A stretch of 27,670 nucleotides of DNA, from positions 1 to 27,670 of the IMG/VR virus record IMGVR_UViG_3300021499_000009. One strand, written 5' to 3'. Positions 18,880 through 27,060 of the stretch are shown here, piece after piece. The notes below the pieces were generated by a model, which worked only from the letters and a program-made list of their open reading frames with translations, did no database searches and was not told where the DNA came from. Within the stretch, counting starts at the first letter, position 1. Each line of letters starts with the position of its first letter. The translations under genes and the position numbers were made by a program. This DNA comes from a virus.

Positions 18880-20435
18880 TATTGTTTCACCCATTCCCCG
18901 TTTTTCAAAACAAGTGTTTCACCTGTTTGTGGATTAGTTGCTGTCGGTAGTTGCTCCTCTTGCTTTGCTGGTTGGTTACTTTTGTTCCCACTAAGAATGA
19001 CAGCACCGTCTTGAGATATTCTCCTAATCAAAGACTCATCTGTCATCGCCCTTAGTTGTTCTGATACCTTGCCTTCCCCAAAAGCTTCGTCAAGCACGAC
19101 AATTGCAGCAATATTGGATTGGATATCAGTTTTTTCGTCTGTAGCTGCTTGTAAATAAAATTCAAGTTCTTTCTCACTATCAAGACCTCTTGCGCCCATA
19201 TCTGTTGACTGTCTGATATCTTGTATGAGTAACGGTTTAAGTTTTTTAATTGCACTTCGTATGGATTGTTCGTTTGTTCCGGTTATTCTTCCAAAAGCTT
19301 GCCCTATAGATGAAGACCTAACAGCAGCAAAAACATTGTCAATTGTTTCGTTATCAACATTTAACATCGCTCCCGTACTATTAAGGGTTACATAATGATT
19401 GGCAAGTTTCGCCAAATTGCCACTCATCCTGCCTTTAGCACCAGTGATTTTAGCTTGCGGAGTCACTTCTCCTTTTGCGTCAAGTAAATCTGCGGCGGTT
19501 GCAATTTCAGCTAACGCAGATCCTATACCCTCATTGTATTTTATTGTTTCTGCTGTTGCTGCATCTGCATTTCTTGAAGCAAACCTATTTGCAGAAACTT
19601 CCTTTGCTTGCGCTCTTTTAAATTCTAAAGCAGCTTTGTTTTTTAATTTAGGGGGAGGGATTTCACCATTGTTGTCTAATTTATACTGTTCAACAAATCT
19701 TTCTACATAATCATCAATATCTGTTGGAGTTGGTATGTTATTACTATCACTCTTACCCGCAGTTTTCAGTTCTAAAGCGGCTTCTTTTGTTTGAGGTTTA
19801 TATCCTACTCGTTTATCTTGTGCATCTGATTTCTGTTGGTCCGTCATTGATCCAGGTGTTTGAATCTTAAATTTCTCAATTATACTATCGTGCGAATCCA
19901 TAATGCCCTGATTACTACCTTTCATACCCTTGTAGGTGCCAGCGAGTCCTATAAATTGTGCTTGTGCTTTTGTGTCTCCAGCTAACACTTTTTCTAGAAT
20001 GTCATCCATAACACCAAGGTGTGTGTTCATTGTTTGTTTTTCTACTTCTGATGGGTTCGGATTCGTTAATGTTAAGTTTTTATATTTTTCATTCCCTGTG
20101 GCTTTATACATCATGTCATTCATTGTTGAGTAAAGATGTGCAGCTGATTGATACTGCCCGGCCGCTAATAACTTTGTAACACCCGTCAGCTTTGTATTAT
20201 AATCCGTACCTATTTTTATTAAACGCATTTGCTGGTTGTGATTTTTCTGCTCTTGATTCGCCGTCTGCGTTTCTTCAAAATTCTTGGCCCAATTCTCTTG
20301 TGTCTGGTCACGCCCTGCCTGATTAAAATCCATAGTGTCATCAAATCGTTGTTTGCGTTCCCGTCTGTCCTGTGATTTATTCCACTGGTTTAATATTGTT
20401 GGAACTCCATAGCCGTGAACTGGTGGTAAATTCAT
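18879..20435 (-). CDS. Internal virion (ejection-type) protein B
   Basis: Encodes 518 aa, starting MNLPPVHGYGVPTILNQWNK. It is almost wholly helical and polar, with a Gln/Arg/Asp-rich N-terminal coiled coil (residues about 18-70) and long helices after it (AASRNAD-type Ala-rich segments, LAEIATAADLLDAKGEV). There are no signal peptide and no membrane helix. AGGAGAAATT precedes the start. The order after nozzle and protein A, and before protein C and the fibre, supports the role of an ejected core protein. The sequence alone would not identify it. Confidence 0.65.
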   Translation of the reverse strand: MNLPPVHGYGVPTILNQWNKSQDRRERKQRFDDTMDFNQAGRDQTQENWAKNFEETQTANQEQKNHNQQMRLIKIGTDYNTKLTGVTKLLAAGQYQSAAHLYSTMNDMMYKATGNEKYKNLTLTNPNPSEVEKQTMNTHLGVMDDILEKVLAGDTKAQAQFIGLAGTYKGMKGSNQGIMDSHDSIIEKFKIQTPGSMTDQQKSDAQDKRVGYKPQTKEAALELKTAGKSDSNNIPTPTDIDDYVERFVEQYKLDNNGEIPPPKLKNKAALEFKRAQAKEVSANRFASRNADAATAETIKYNEGIGSALAEIATAADLLDAKGEVTPQAKITGAKGRMSGNLAKLANHYVTLNSTGAMLNVDNETIDNVFAAVRSSSIGQAFGRITGTNEQSIRSAIKKLKPLLIQDIRQSTDMGARGLDSEKELEFYLQAATDEKTDIQSNIAAIVVLDEAFGEGKVSEQLRAMTDESLIRRISQDGAVILSGNKSNQPAKQEEQLPTATNPQTGETLVLKNGEWVKQ

Positions 20436-20445
20436 AATTTCTCCT

Positions 20446-22014
20446 TTAACTTGTTAACCAATCACCAAACCAGTCGGACCCGACAACACTTCCAGCCAAA
20501 CTACCTAACCCTGTCCATTTGTTAGACTCGTCCCAAGCCTCTATTTCTTGGTTGCCAATTCTTTCCTGCAAACTCCTGTCAAGGGCATTTTGATCCCACT
20601 GAAAATTTACCCCGGTATCAAATTTATATTTATCGTAATCCATGCCCCACAAGTCCATTTGGTGTTGTTTTTTTTCGGATAATCTCTGCTCTTTGGTCCC
20701 TAAATACATAGACTCGATATCAGCCAAACTGTCTGTTTTCATCTTTGCTTCTTTTTCCTGCCACTTTTTCATGAAGCTTTGACCGATTGTACCACCTAGC
20801 GCATTGCCACCAAGATTATACACCTGTTGTGCTATTAACTGCCCTGTTTGCTCACCGAACGTGTCTTCGATTTCGGCCATTGCTCTGTCAATCGCTATGT
20901 CTCTTTGTTCGTCAAGGTACTTGGTTTCGTCTTCGCTAAGTTTGATTCCTGACAGGTTAGCAAGTGTTTGCTGGTATTCAATGTCTTCCCCGACCTCTTT
21001 TAATTTTTTAAATCCTGTGCTGTTTGCCATGCTTCCACTCCCGTTAATAGCTGGACTAAATTCTTGTATTTCATAATTTGCATCACCTTGAAAGGTTGGT
21101 ATATCTGAATATATTGGTTCTAAATAGTTTGTAGCCACGTTCATTGCATCGGCTCTGTCTCGACCACTTACATTTTTGGTCGCATTAATAACTTGTTCCG
21201 CATCGGCTAAATCCCGGCCTTTAACGCTACCGGAATTATAAGTTTGCTCAAATTTCTCGTTCCCGGCATCATAAGTGTTTTGCTTTTTTGTACTTGATAT
21301 GTACTGACCATCTTTAGAATATAGGGGTGCGATAGCTTTCCCGGTTTGGATTCCTTCCTGAGTACTGTTTACAAGCTTAGTTGCCATTTCTAAAGGAGTT
21401 TCACCTTTTTTGAAATTTAAATCAGTATTAGCATATCGAATAACATCATTGATATTTACGCTTGTGTTCCCTTGGATTTCTGTAAATACTTCATCGAAAT
21501 AATCTCTTAGTTTAACAGCAGCTTCATGCGCTCCTTCAAAATCCTTTGCGCTTATTACAAAATCAAATCCTGCCCGACTTGGGTATCCACCGTGATTAGG
21601 TGTTATAGCCTTTGCGGTTTCATAACTGTTGCTACCGTCAGCACCGCCTATTGAACCTGGAAGGTATTTAGAATCACTACCAATAAATGAAAGATGAGGA
21701 TGGTCTTTTGTAAAGCCTTCATAAATTTTCCCTGCATTGAAAGCTGCTAACGCAAAAAATGCTGAACCAGCACCGAGCGCACCCCAACCGGGACCCGTCG
21801 CTGCACTCCCTGCAAAAGCTTCACCTGTGGCAGTCCCTGTGAATCCAGCAGGGGCGCCACCAGATACCGAAGCAGACGATAACCCGGCGTTAGCACCAGT
21901 CCCGCCCAAAATACTGGTTCCAGAAGTATACTTATTGTATAACTTATAACCAGTTTTACCCAACTTAGCTAAGTTTGTTGCGATATCCATTTTATTTGGT
22001 TTTTTATTTACCAT
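20446..22014 (-). CDS. Internal virion (ejection-type) protein A
   Basis: Encodes 522 aa from the ATG at 22014 (TGAGG upstream, inside the stop of the nozzle gene); the ATG at 22026 overlaps that gene and is less likely. The N-terminal third is Gly/Ala/Ser-rich with a hydrophobic, possibly membrane-active stretch (GWGALGAGSAFFALAAFNAG, about residues 75-94). The rest is helical and polar, ending in another Gly-rich turn (LGSLAGSVVGSDWFGDWLTS). Such composition is typical of podovirus internal proteins that form a channel during DNA delivery. The function is inferred from order and composition. Confidence 0.65.
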   Translation of the reverse strand: MVNKKPNKMDIATNLAKLGKTGYKLYNKYTSGTSILGGTGANAGLSSASVSGGAPAGFTGTATGEAFAGSAATGPGWGALGAGSAFFALAAFNAGKIYEGFTKDHPHLSFIGSDSKYLPGSIGGADGSNSYETAKAITPNHGGYPSRAGFDFVISAKDFEGAHEAAVKLRDYFDEVFTEIQGNTSVNINDVIRYANTDLNFKKGETPLEMATKLVNSTQEGIQTGKAIAPLYSKDGQYISSTKKQNTYDAGNEKFEQTYNSGSVKGRDLADAEQVINATKNVSGRDRADAMNVATNYLEPIYSDIPTFQGDANYEIQEFSPAINGSGSMANSTGFKKLKEVGEDIEYQQTLANLSGIKLSEDETKYLDEQRDIAIDRAMAEIEDTFGEQTGQLIAQQVYNLGGNALGGTIGQSFMKKWQEKEAKMKTDSLADIESMYLGTKEQRLSEKKQHQMDLWGMDYDKYKFDTGVNFQWDQNALDRSLQERIGNQEIEAWDESNKWTGLGSLAGSVVGSDWFGDWLTS

Positions 22015-22022
22015 TACAAACC

Positions 22023-23555
22023 TCACACAATTATGGCTTTAGATTTCCACCTAAAGCTCAACCCACTGGGGTAAAAAACAAAATTCTCGTTAATAGCTTC
22101 GTGCAACCATTTAATCGCAATACTATTCCCATTTACGCCAAACAGTGGTACTCTTTGATGTTTAACCCCTGTTCCAAACCAATCGGTTATGTCTTGTGTG
22201 TCAAGCGCTGTATAAGAAATATCCCTTGCTTGTATATCGTCAAACACATTAAGAGCATAATACGGCTTCATGGTAAGTGTGGATTCTTCCGGTCTGATAA
22301 ATGTTTCTGAATTATCAAATTGCTTTCTGCGTTCTTCATAACCTAAAGCACCTTGCTCTGGCATGTTCCCTGCAAAAATTTTTGTGAAATACCGCTCAAT
22401 AGCAGCACCGTCATCATTATTTCCAACATCTAATTGTCTGGCATAGCCCGTTTCATCACCGTAATATAAATTAGTGTTAACACCGTCCTCTACACCACCG
22501 AACACGTTAGCAACAATTTCACCCATCGGGAAAACAGCATATTCACCTGTTTTATGTTTAAATTTATAATCCAGAACAAACACATAATGAGTTGCTGCAC
22601 CTGTTGGCATTGATACCCAAATCTGTTGTTCTTTTTTATAATGAAAGAATTGACTGTTTTGCAGATAATCTTTCGCACAAATAGATTCTAAATATTCCCT
22701 GAACCCTGGAATAATACTGTTATGTTCAACATCACCAAACTCTTGAATACCTCTCAAACTACGAATATCAAACCCGTCAAGGAATATAACATCATTTCCA
22801 ACCTGTGTGATTGCCCACTTTGACGTAAACCCGACATTATCACTTTCTTTAGACCTTGAATAAAGTGGTTCTATATTAAGTGTTGCTGCATCTGTCGCTG
22901 GGTCCCCATAAACTTTGTAAATCGTGTTTTGTTTTCCGACAAGCAACCAATTAAAATATCCAAACAACCCGGTTATCGGTTCTTTTGAATCCCCAATCGG
23001 TTGTGATATAGCTCCGCTATTAGCGTTTGCTTCTGTCCAATCAGTAGGGTCATTTAACTTACAAGCAGATAAAGTAGCCACGTTTGTTGTATCGCCACCC
23101 AGCCATACCCTGTTTGACCAATTGGCTATCGTAACCCCAATAGGCGGAGTGTCAGCCAAGTCACCTCCACTTGAACCGTCCCAATATTGAGGTGCATCAG
23201 TTGCATTAACCCCGATAGCTTTTCCTGCGAAATTAATCCACTGGTACATTTTATCAGAAGTCAAACCCGTTATCTTATCCACGAACTCACTTGTCGCTGA
23301 ATCATATTCTGCAATCTTCGTACTGTAAGATACTAACTGCTTTCTTGTACTTCCGCTTCTTAATTCATGGAAAGACGTAATTCTTGATGCAAGGGACACA
23401 TTATTATATTTCACTTGCCCACCCCTGCCAGTCAGTAGCCCTTTTAGAGTAGGCACAACATTCTTAGCATCGGCCAGCGCATTTGCCGGTTGCTCATGTG
23501 GCGGTGTCGAATAATCAACACCTAATTCACAATGTCCGTATGGCGATTTAGGCAT
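22023..23555 (-). CDS. Tail nozzle protein (P22 gp10 / T7 gp12-like)
   Basis: Encodes 510 aa. The pattern of repeated short strands (YDSATSEFVDKITGLTSDKM, YWDGSSGGDL, NWLLVGKQNTIYKVYGD, VGNDVIFLDGFDIRSLRG) is that of the beta-propeller-like nozzle that closes the short tail of podoviruses. The N-terminus (VDYSTPPHEQPANALADAKN) matches such proteins, where a leading segment lists constants before the propeller. AAGGTAATG gives a coupled start with the adaptor stop (TAATG). The placement directly after the adaptor and before the ejection proteins supports the call. Confidence 0.7.
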   Translation of the reverse strand: MPKSPYGHCELGVDYSTPPHEQPANALADAKNVVPTLKGLLTGRGGQVKYNNVSLASRITSFHELRSGSTRKQLVSYSTKIAEYDSATSEFVDKITGLTSDKMYQWINFAGKAIGVNATDAPQYWDGSSGGDLADTPPIGVTIANWSNRVWLGGDTTNVATLSACKLNDPTDWTEANANSGAISQPIGDSKEPITGLFGYFNWLLVGKQNTIYKVYGDPATDAATLNIEPLYSRSKESDNVGFTSKWAITQVGNDVIFLDGFDIRSLRGIQEFGDVEHNSIIPGFREYLESICAKDYLQNSQFFHYKKEQQIWVSMPTGAATHYVFVLDYKFKHKTGEYAVFPMGEIVANVFGGVEDGVNTNLYYGDETGYARQLDVGNNDDGAAIERYFTKIFAGNMPEQGALGYEERRKQFDNSETFIRPEESTLTMKPYYALNVFDDIQARDISYTALDTQDITDWFGTGVKHQRVPLFGVNGNSIAIKWLHEAINENFVFYPSGLSFRWKSKAIIV

Positions 23556-24403
23556 TACCTTCCCCTGCTTGTGTAATCAGAATGCCGGGTAACTAAAGGT
23601 ATTCTGTTATGTTTTGGTACTAAATCCTGGTCAAGCCTCACAAAATCCGTAACAGCATCTTGATATATTCTTTTATATTCAGCCCGAAGTTGTGGAGATT
23701 CAACCAGTTCCAAACTTCCGTAATAAATGCCACCCGCCTCAATTGTTGTTTCCATTAATTCCCATATGGGATCAACAGAACCACTTAACGGTGTTGGTTT
23801 ATGTGGATATACAAGGCTGACAATAAAAGTATCATCTGGCACAGGGTCTAATTTAAAAACGTATTTTTTATTAGTCGTGTCATATTCAAAACAAAACTGA
23901 ACCGGATCGCCTGTATCCCAATAAAGATAATCAATATAATAAGCGGTTGCGTCTGCCATTGACCCGGTACTGAGAACAGTGATCGTCCCGTCAGCATATG
24001 ACATGGTGTAGTCAGTGTCTCTGGTATAAGTTGTGGCCCCGGCAACGGTTGTGACGGTTTCAGAATATTGCAGGATTGCTTTCTGGTCTAAGCCAACGGC
24101 CACATCGTAATCCGATGTTATGGATTCGTCTGAAACGTCTTGAGTTGAAACGTCCCTAGCAAATTCTTCCGGGGTTATTTGGTCTATAACGGTGTTGTTT
24201 GATTCGTCACGGAGGGTTAGAAATCCAATAAAATCGTCCGGTGCCTGGTATGTCTGCTGCCCATCAGAAGTCCTGAAAACAGATCGTTTGTGAAGATTCT
24301 TGAACTTATATCCAGACTTTGTATAAATCTCTTTATACGCCCTGGTTGCCCACCTAAGAGCATATGTCAGGTATGTCGCATTTGCTGCGTTGCTACCCTC
24401 CAT
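23555..24403 (-). CDS. Head-tail adaptor / tail tube protein (P22 gp4 / T7 gp11-like)
   Basis: Encodes 282 aa from the first ATG. The helical N-terminus (ATYLTYALRWATRAYKEIY) followed by a beta-rich insert (TTVAGATTYTRDTDYTMSYA) and a helical C-terminus (ELVESPQLRAEYKRIYQDAV) resembles podovirus adaptors that link portal and nozzle. The ATG at 24403 has no ribosome binding site. The frame is open 14 more codons upstream to an ATC at 24443-24445 that has GGGGTGA just before it, and the extra residues (ISTSTIQSNILYGL) look coding. The true start may therefore be non-AUG. It is followed by the nozzle gene with a TAATG overlap. Confidence 0.65.
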   Translation of the reverse strand: MEGSNAANATYLTYALRWATRAYKEIYTKSGYKFKNLHKRSVFRTSDGQQTYQAPDDFIGFLTLRDESNNTVIDQITPEEFARDVSTQDVSDESITSDYDVAVGLDQKAILQYSETVTTVAGATTYTRDTDYTMSYADGTITVLSTGSMADATAYYIDYLYWDTGDPVQFCFEYDTTNKKYVFKLDPVPDDTFIVSLVYPHKPTPLSGSVDPIWELMETTIEAGGIYYGSLELVESPQLRAEYKRIYQDAVTDFVRLDQDLVPKHNRIPLVTRHSDYTSRGR

Positions 24404-24457
24404 AAGCCCATAAAGGATATTACTTTGTATAGTTGAAGTGCTGATATAATCACCCCG

Positions 24458-24919
24458 CTACCTCCGAAAATTCTCTATACTCCTAATCGTCGGATCGTCT
24501 GGTTCAAGCCTCCCAGCCTTATTTTTAAATTCTGCAATTGCTTTCTGAATATTCGGATTTGACTGGAAGGCCATCTGCTGTTTAACGGTTTTCTCAAAAT
24601 CATTATCACAACTTCTGTTTTTGGGGTATCTCTTGTAATATGCGTTTGCCCTCGGCATATGACTTTGAATAAAAGATTTAAGTTCTTTCATTCTCTTTAC
24701 TGCCTTATCCTTGTTTTTACCCCTAAACGGTTTTGGTGTATGATTTGCGAGTAACTTTTTCTTTTTTGTTATTTCAGTAACAAACTCGGCTTCATCTTGA
24801 ATTTTGGGAGAGGATGACCTCTTATCCACTTCAAGCATTTTTTCTAAATAGTTAATCTCACCGCCTATCTCTTTTACTTGCTGAGGGGTAGCTAATGTTA
24901 AATCTATTTTTTTAACCAT
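24458..24919 (-). CDS. Hypothetical head-region protein
   Basis: Encodes 153 aa, strongly basic and helical, with a coiled-coil-like N-terminal half (QVKEIGGEINYLEKMLEVDK, EFVTEITKKKKLL) and a C-terminal part that ends RLEPDDPTIRSIENFRR. AAAGGATAAAC precedes the ATG. The position between the decoration-type gene and the adaptor gene suggests a head completion or assembly factor. I recognise no established family; a lysine-rich helical protein at this place might contact packaged DNA. Confidence 0.6.
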   Translation of the reverse strand: MVKKIDLTLATPQQVKEIGGEINYLEKMLEVDKRSSSPKIQDEAEFVTEITKKKKLLANHTPKPFRGKNKDKAVKRMKELKSFIQSHMPRANAYYKRYPKNRSCDNDFEKTVKQQMAFQSNPNIQKAIAEFKNKAGRLEPDDPTIRSIENFRR

Positions 24920-24929
24920 TGTTTATCCT

Positions 24930-25481
24930 TTATGAGACTGATGCTGTAAATGGTGTAGCTGATGTTCCGTTTTGTGTTAATTTGACATCACACAGGAAAA
25001 AACCAGATTTATAGTCCAAAACCTTTACACTGTCTCCGACTTGTCCACCAGTTGTTCCACCATTCATTGTTATGGTATCATCACCTGTTTCTGCCATCCA
25101 CTGAAACCCTGTGGCACCTTCTCCATCATCATCAACGCCTGTTGCTTTGCTGCCGTTCATTACATCTGTTGCGTTCGCTACCTGAACGACATGGCTTCCA
25201 CCAGAAAGCGCTACTCCAGTTAGTAAAGTACAATCAAAACCAGAACCTGTTGCCGCCGGTAAAGTTACTGTAACACCTGAAGCATGATTGAGAACAACCG
25301 TCTTGCCATCATGTTCATCCATTGTTAAAGTCGTGTCTTCTGTAATTGTTACGAGACTTGTTGATTTGTCAGCAACCCTGTTAATTTCTGCCGGTGTTGC
25401 TGTTATGTCAGACTCAGAACCTTTCTGCCCGATTGCCAAAACATCTGCACTTACTTTATTAAAATGTGTATATCCTGCCAT
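24930..25481 (-). CDS. Head decoration / fibre-like structural protein
   Basis: Encodes 183 aa. DITATPAEINRVAD at the N-terminus is a very common phage structural linker, followed by a beta-rich domain (TLTMDEHDGKTVVLNHASGV, VTLPAATGSG, HVVQVANATDVMNGSKA) as in phage decoration or small fibre proteins. There is no signal peptide. GGAGAAG lies before the start. It would normally follow the capsid gene directly; here an HNH endonuclease gene lies between them. A virion role is likely; whether it decorates the head or the tail cannot be decided. Confidence 0.65.
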   Translation of the reverse strand: MAGYTHFNKVSADVLAIGQKGSESDITATPAEINRVADKSTSLVTITEDTTLTMDEHDGKTVVLNHASGVTVTLPAATGSGFDCTLLTGVALSGGSHVVQVANATDVMNGSKATGVDDDGEGATGFQWMAETGDDTITMNGGTTGGQVGDSVKVLDYKSGFFLCDVKLTQNGTSATPFTASVS

Positions 25482-25530
25482 TTTTCTTCTCCTACCAGTT
25501 TGTTAAACCAGAGCTTATGCTCCAATAGGG

Positions 25531-26073
25531 TTAAAGTTTAAGTCTTTCTTTCATGTGAATTGAAGCATGGCATGAACGACAAAGAAGTTCCTGATATTCA
25601 TGTTCTTTGTTGTTAAATGTAATATGGTGCATAACGATATCGAATCTGTCATTTTTTTCCACACCACACTTTGAACAAACAAGACCAAATTTTTCAATCA
25701 TTGCTTCTCTCATTTCTCCATGCCTTGTTGCATCCTTGTAAAATTTATTTTGTTCTCTTGTGTGAGCAACATTCTTTTTATTCCATTCACGTTTTCTTTT
25801 ACGTTCTCGGTCAATGTTTTTCTTGTAATATGCGTTTCTAGTTTTTTGAGCTTTCTCTTTATTGTCGTGATACCACTTTTTTGCAGCAAGGTTCGCTCTC
25901 TCCTTATTGCGTCTGCACTCCGCCAACTTACCACATTTCCTCGAACAATATTTTGAATCCGTCCTTTTTGGTTCAAAATCATCTCCGCAATATTCGCATT
26001 CTTTGTTTTCAAGAATTTTGTGATACCTAATAGGTTTACCATTTACAACCTTTGTTCCATAAATAATTTTCAT
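25531..26073 (-). CDS. HNH homing-type endonuclease
   Basis: Encodes 180 aa. The N-terminal part has a treble-clef zinc motif CEYCGDDF ... KYCSRKC (residues about 27-49), and the middle is a long Lys/Arg-rich helical DNA-contact segment (CRRNKERANLAAKKWYHDNK). The C-terminal HNH domain is CSKC (about 133-136), VMHH (about 147-150) and CRSCHASIH (about 165-173), which holds the catalytic His and structural zinc. Free-standing HNH genes are selfish elements that cut phage alleles lacking them. The gene interrupts the structural block between capsid and decoration genes, and its ribosome binding site is sealed in a perfect 15-bp hairpin. Confidence 0.85.
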   Translation of the reverse strand: MKIIYGTKVVNGKPIRYHKILENKECEYCGDDFEPKRTDSKYCSRKCGKLAECRRNKERANLAAKKWYHDNKEKAQKTRNAYYKKNIDRERKRKREWNKKNVAHTREQNKFYKDATRHGEMREAMIEKFGLVCSKCGVEKNDRFDIVMHHITFNNKEHEYQELLCRSCHASIHMKERLKL

Positions 26074-26079
26074 TTTTCA

Positions 26080-26121
26080 ATCTCCTTTTACGGTTTATAC
26101 AGACATACCGTAAAAGGAGAT
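26080..26121 (-). promoter_or_regulatory. 15-bp perfect hairpin over the HNH ribosome binding site
   Basis: ATCTCCTTTTACGGT (26080-26094) and ACCGTAAAAGGAGAT (26107-26121) are exact reverse complements around a 12-base loop. On the minus strand the AAGGAG of the HNH gene lies inside the 3' arm, 8 bases before the ATG; the 5' arm is an anti-Shine-Dalgarno. No T-run follows, so it is not a terminator. The minus-strand loop sequence contains TATAA. Confidence 0.85.
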
Positions 26122-26148
26122 ATTAGTCAATGGTTATTATGTAACTTT

Positions 26149-27048
26149 TTAAACGGCGTGTCCGTAAATGGGGCGCCAATCTGCCCACGATGCACAATAC
26201 CGTTCGTAAACGTACCACATAGCAACAAGCGTATTGGAATCCTGATCCATTTTAATGCCGTCTTTAACACGGTCATACCAAAGGAGGAACTTCTTACAAA
26301 GCTGAGAATCAAGCATAAACCAATTACTTGAATCGGTCAGCCTGTCCCATGTTGCAAGGTTGTAGCGTCCTTTATGGAAGTTCTTGTTATTGTCTGCGGT
26401 GTCTACTTTACCGGATGAATTAATTACTTCATATCCGGTTTCCTCGTTGGCAACGGTACACAGGATCGTGTCATAATTAATAGAAAGAAGTTCTCCCCGA
26501 TCATTAAAAACACTTGTGTGGCCTAACCTACGAGTCGCTTCTATCGAAACAGCCGACATTGCAGTTGCTCCTGCATTGCTCTGGGTGGTTGCATCATCCG
26601 GTGAATACGGATGTGAAGCACTGCAAAGAGGCAAATCATCCGGACCGTCAGTCCCAATAAAAGCACCATTGAAAACTCCGGCTGCTGTTTTCTCTCTTGT
26701 TCTGTCTGCCGATACCGCCATACCCCACGGTCTGCGATCCATAACGCCAAACAGGTCATCATCATAAAGTTTACGCTCTACTTTAAAACCAAGTGCTTTC
26801 TCAGGGAAAGTAAAAGTTTTATCATAAAGCTGGCTCACGGTGTCATAACTGATGGTGCCGTCAAAATCTTGAAGATCACCCATTGCTCCCATGCCGGAAA
26901 CAATCTCGTAAGCTCTGGTTGAACTCTCCATGCCGAAAAGCATTGGAATCATTGACAACTTAATTCTCTCGTCAATTTCGTTAGTGTAAATTTTCTTTAT
27001 TCTGGCATCCAGAAGATCACCAAAATTTTCAGATACTTGAACACTCAT
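26149..27048 (-). CDS. Major capsid protein, Mu gpT / HK97-fold type
   Basis: Encodes 299 aa. The helical N-terminus (LLDARIKKIYTNEIDERI), a central RKLYDDDLFGVMDRRPWGM segment, LPLCSASHPYS and the C-terminal beta/alpha part (FHKGRYNLATWDRLTDSSNW) match gpT-like major head subunits, where the conserved LCSxxHP and DDLFG segments occur in the A/P-domains of the HK97 fold. AAGGAGG stands before the ATG with optimal spacing. The gene is followed by the HNH insertion and preceded by another structural gene. There is no N-terminal delta domain, and the length fits a capsid that uses a separate scaffold or none. Confidence 0.8.
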   Translation of the reverse strand: MSVQVSENFGDLLDARIKKIYTNEIDERIKLSMIPMLFGMESSTRAYEIVSGMGAMGDLQDFDGTISYDTVSQLYDKTFTFPEKALGFKVERKLYDDDLFGVMDRRPWGMAVSADRTREKTAAGVFNGAFIGTDGPDDLPLCSASHPYSPDDATTQSNAGATAMSAVSIEATRRLGHTSVFNDRGELLSINYDTILCTVANEETGYEVINSSGKVDTADNNKNFHKGRYNLATWDRLTDSSNWFMLDSQLCKKFLLWYDRVKDGIKMDQDSNTLVAMWYVYERYCASWADWRPIYGHAV

Positions 27049-27060
27049 TGGTTATCCTCC

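Noticed and set aside
25710-26042. 110-codon minus-strand frame within the HNH gene
   Set aside because: Alternative frame of the HNH gene; the zinc and HNH motifs are all in the other frame.
26080-26121. Hairpin as a Rho-independent terminator of the capsid gene
   Set aside because: No U-run follows the stem on either strand, and the stem contains the ribosome binding site of the next gene.
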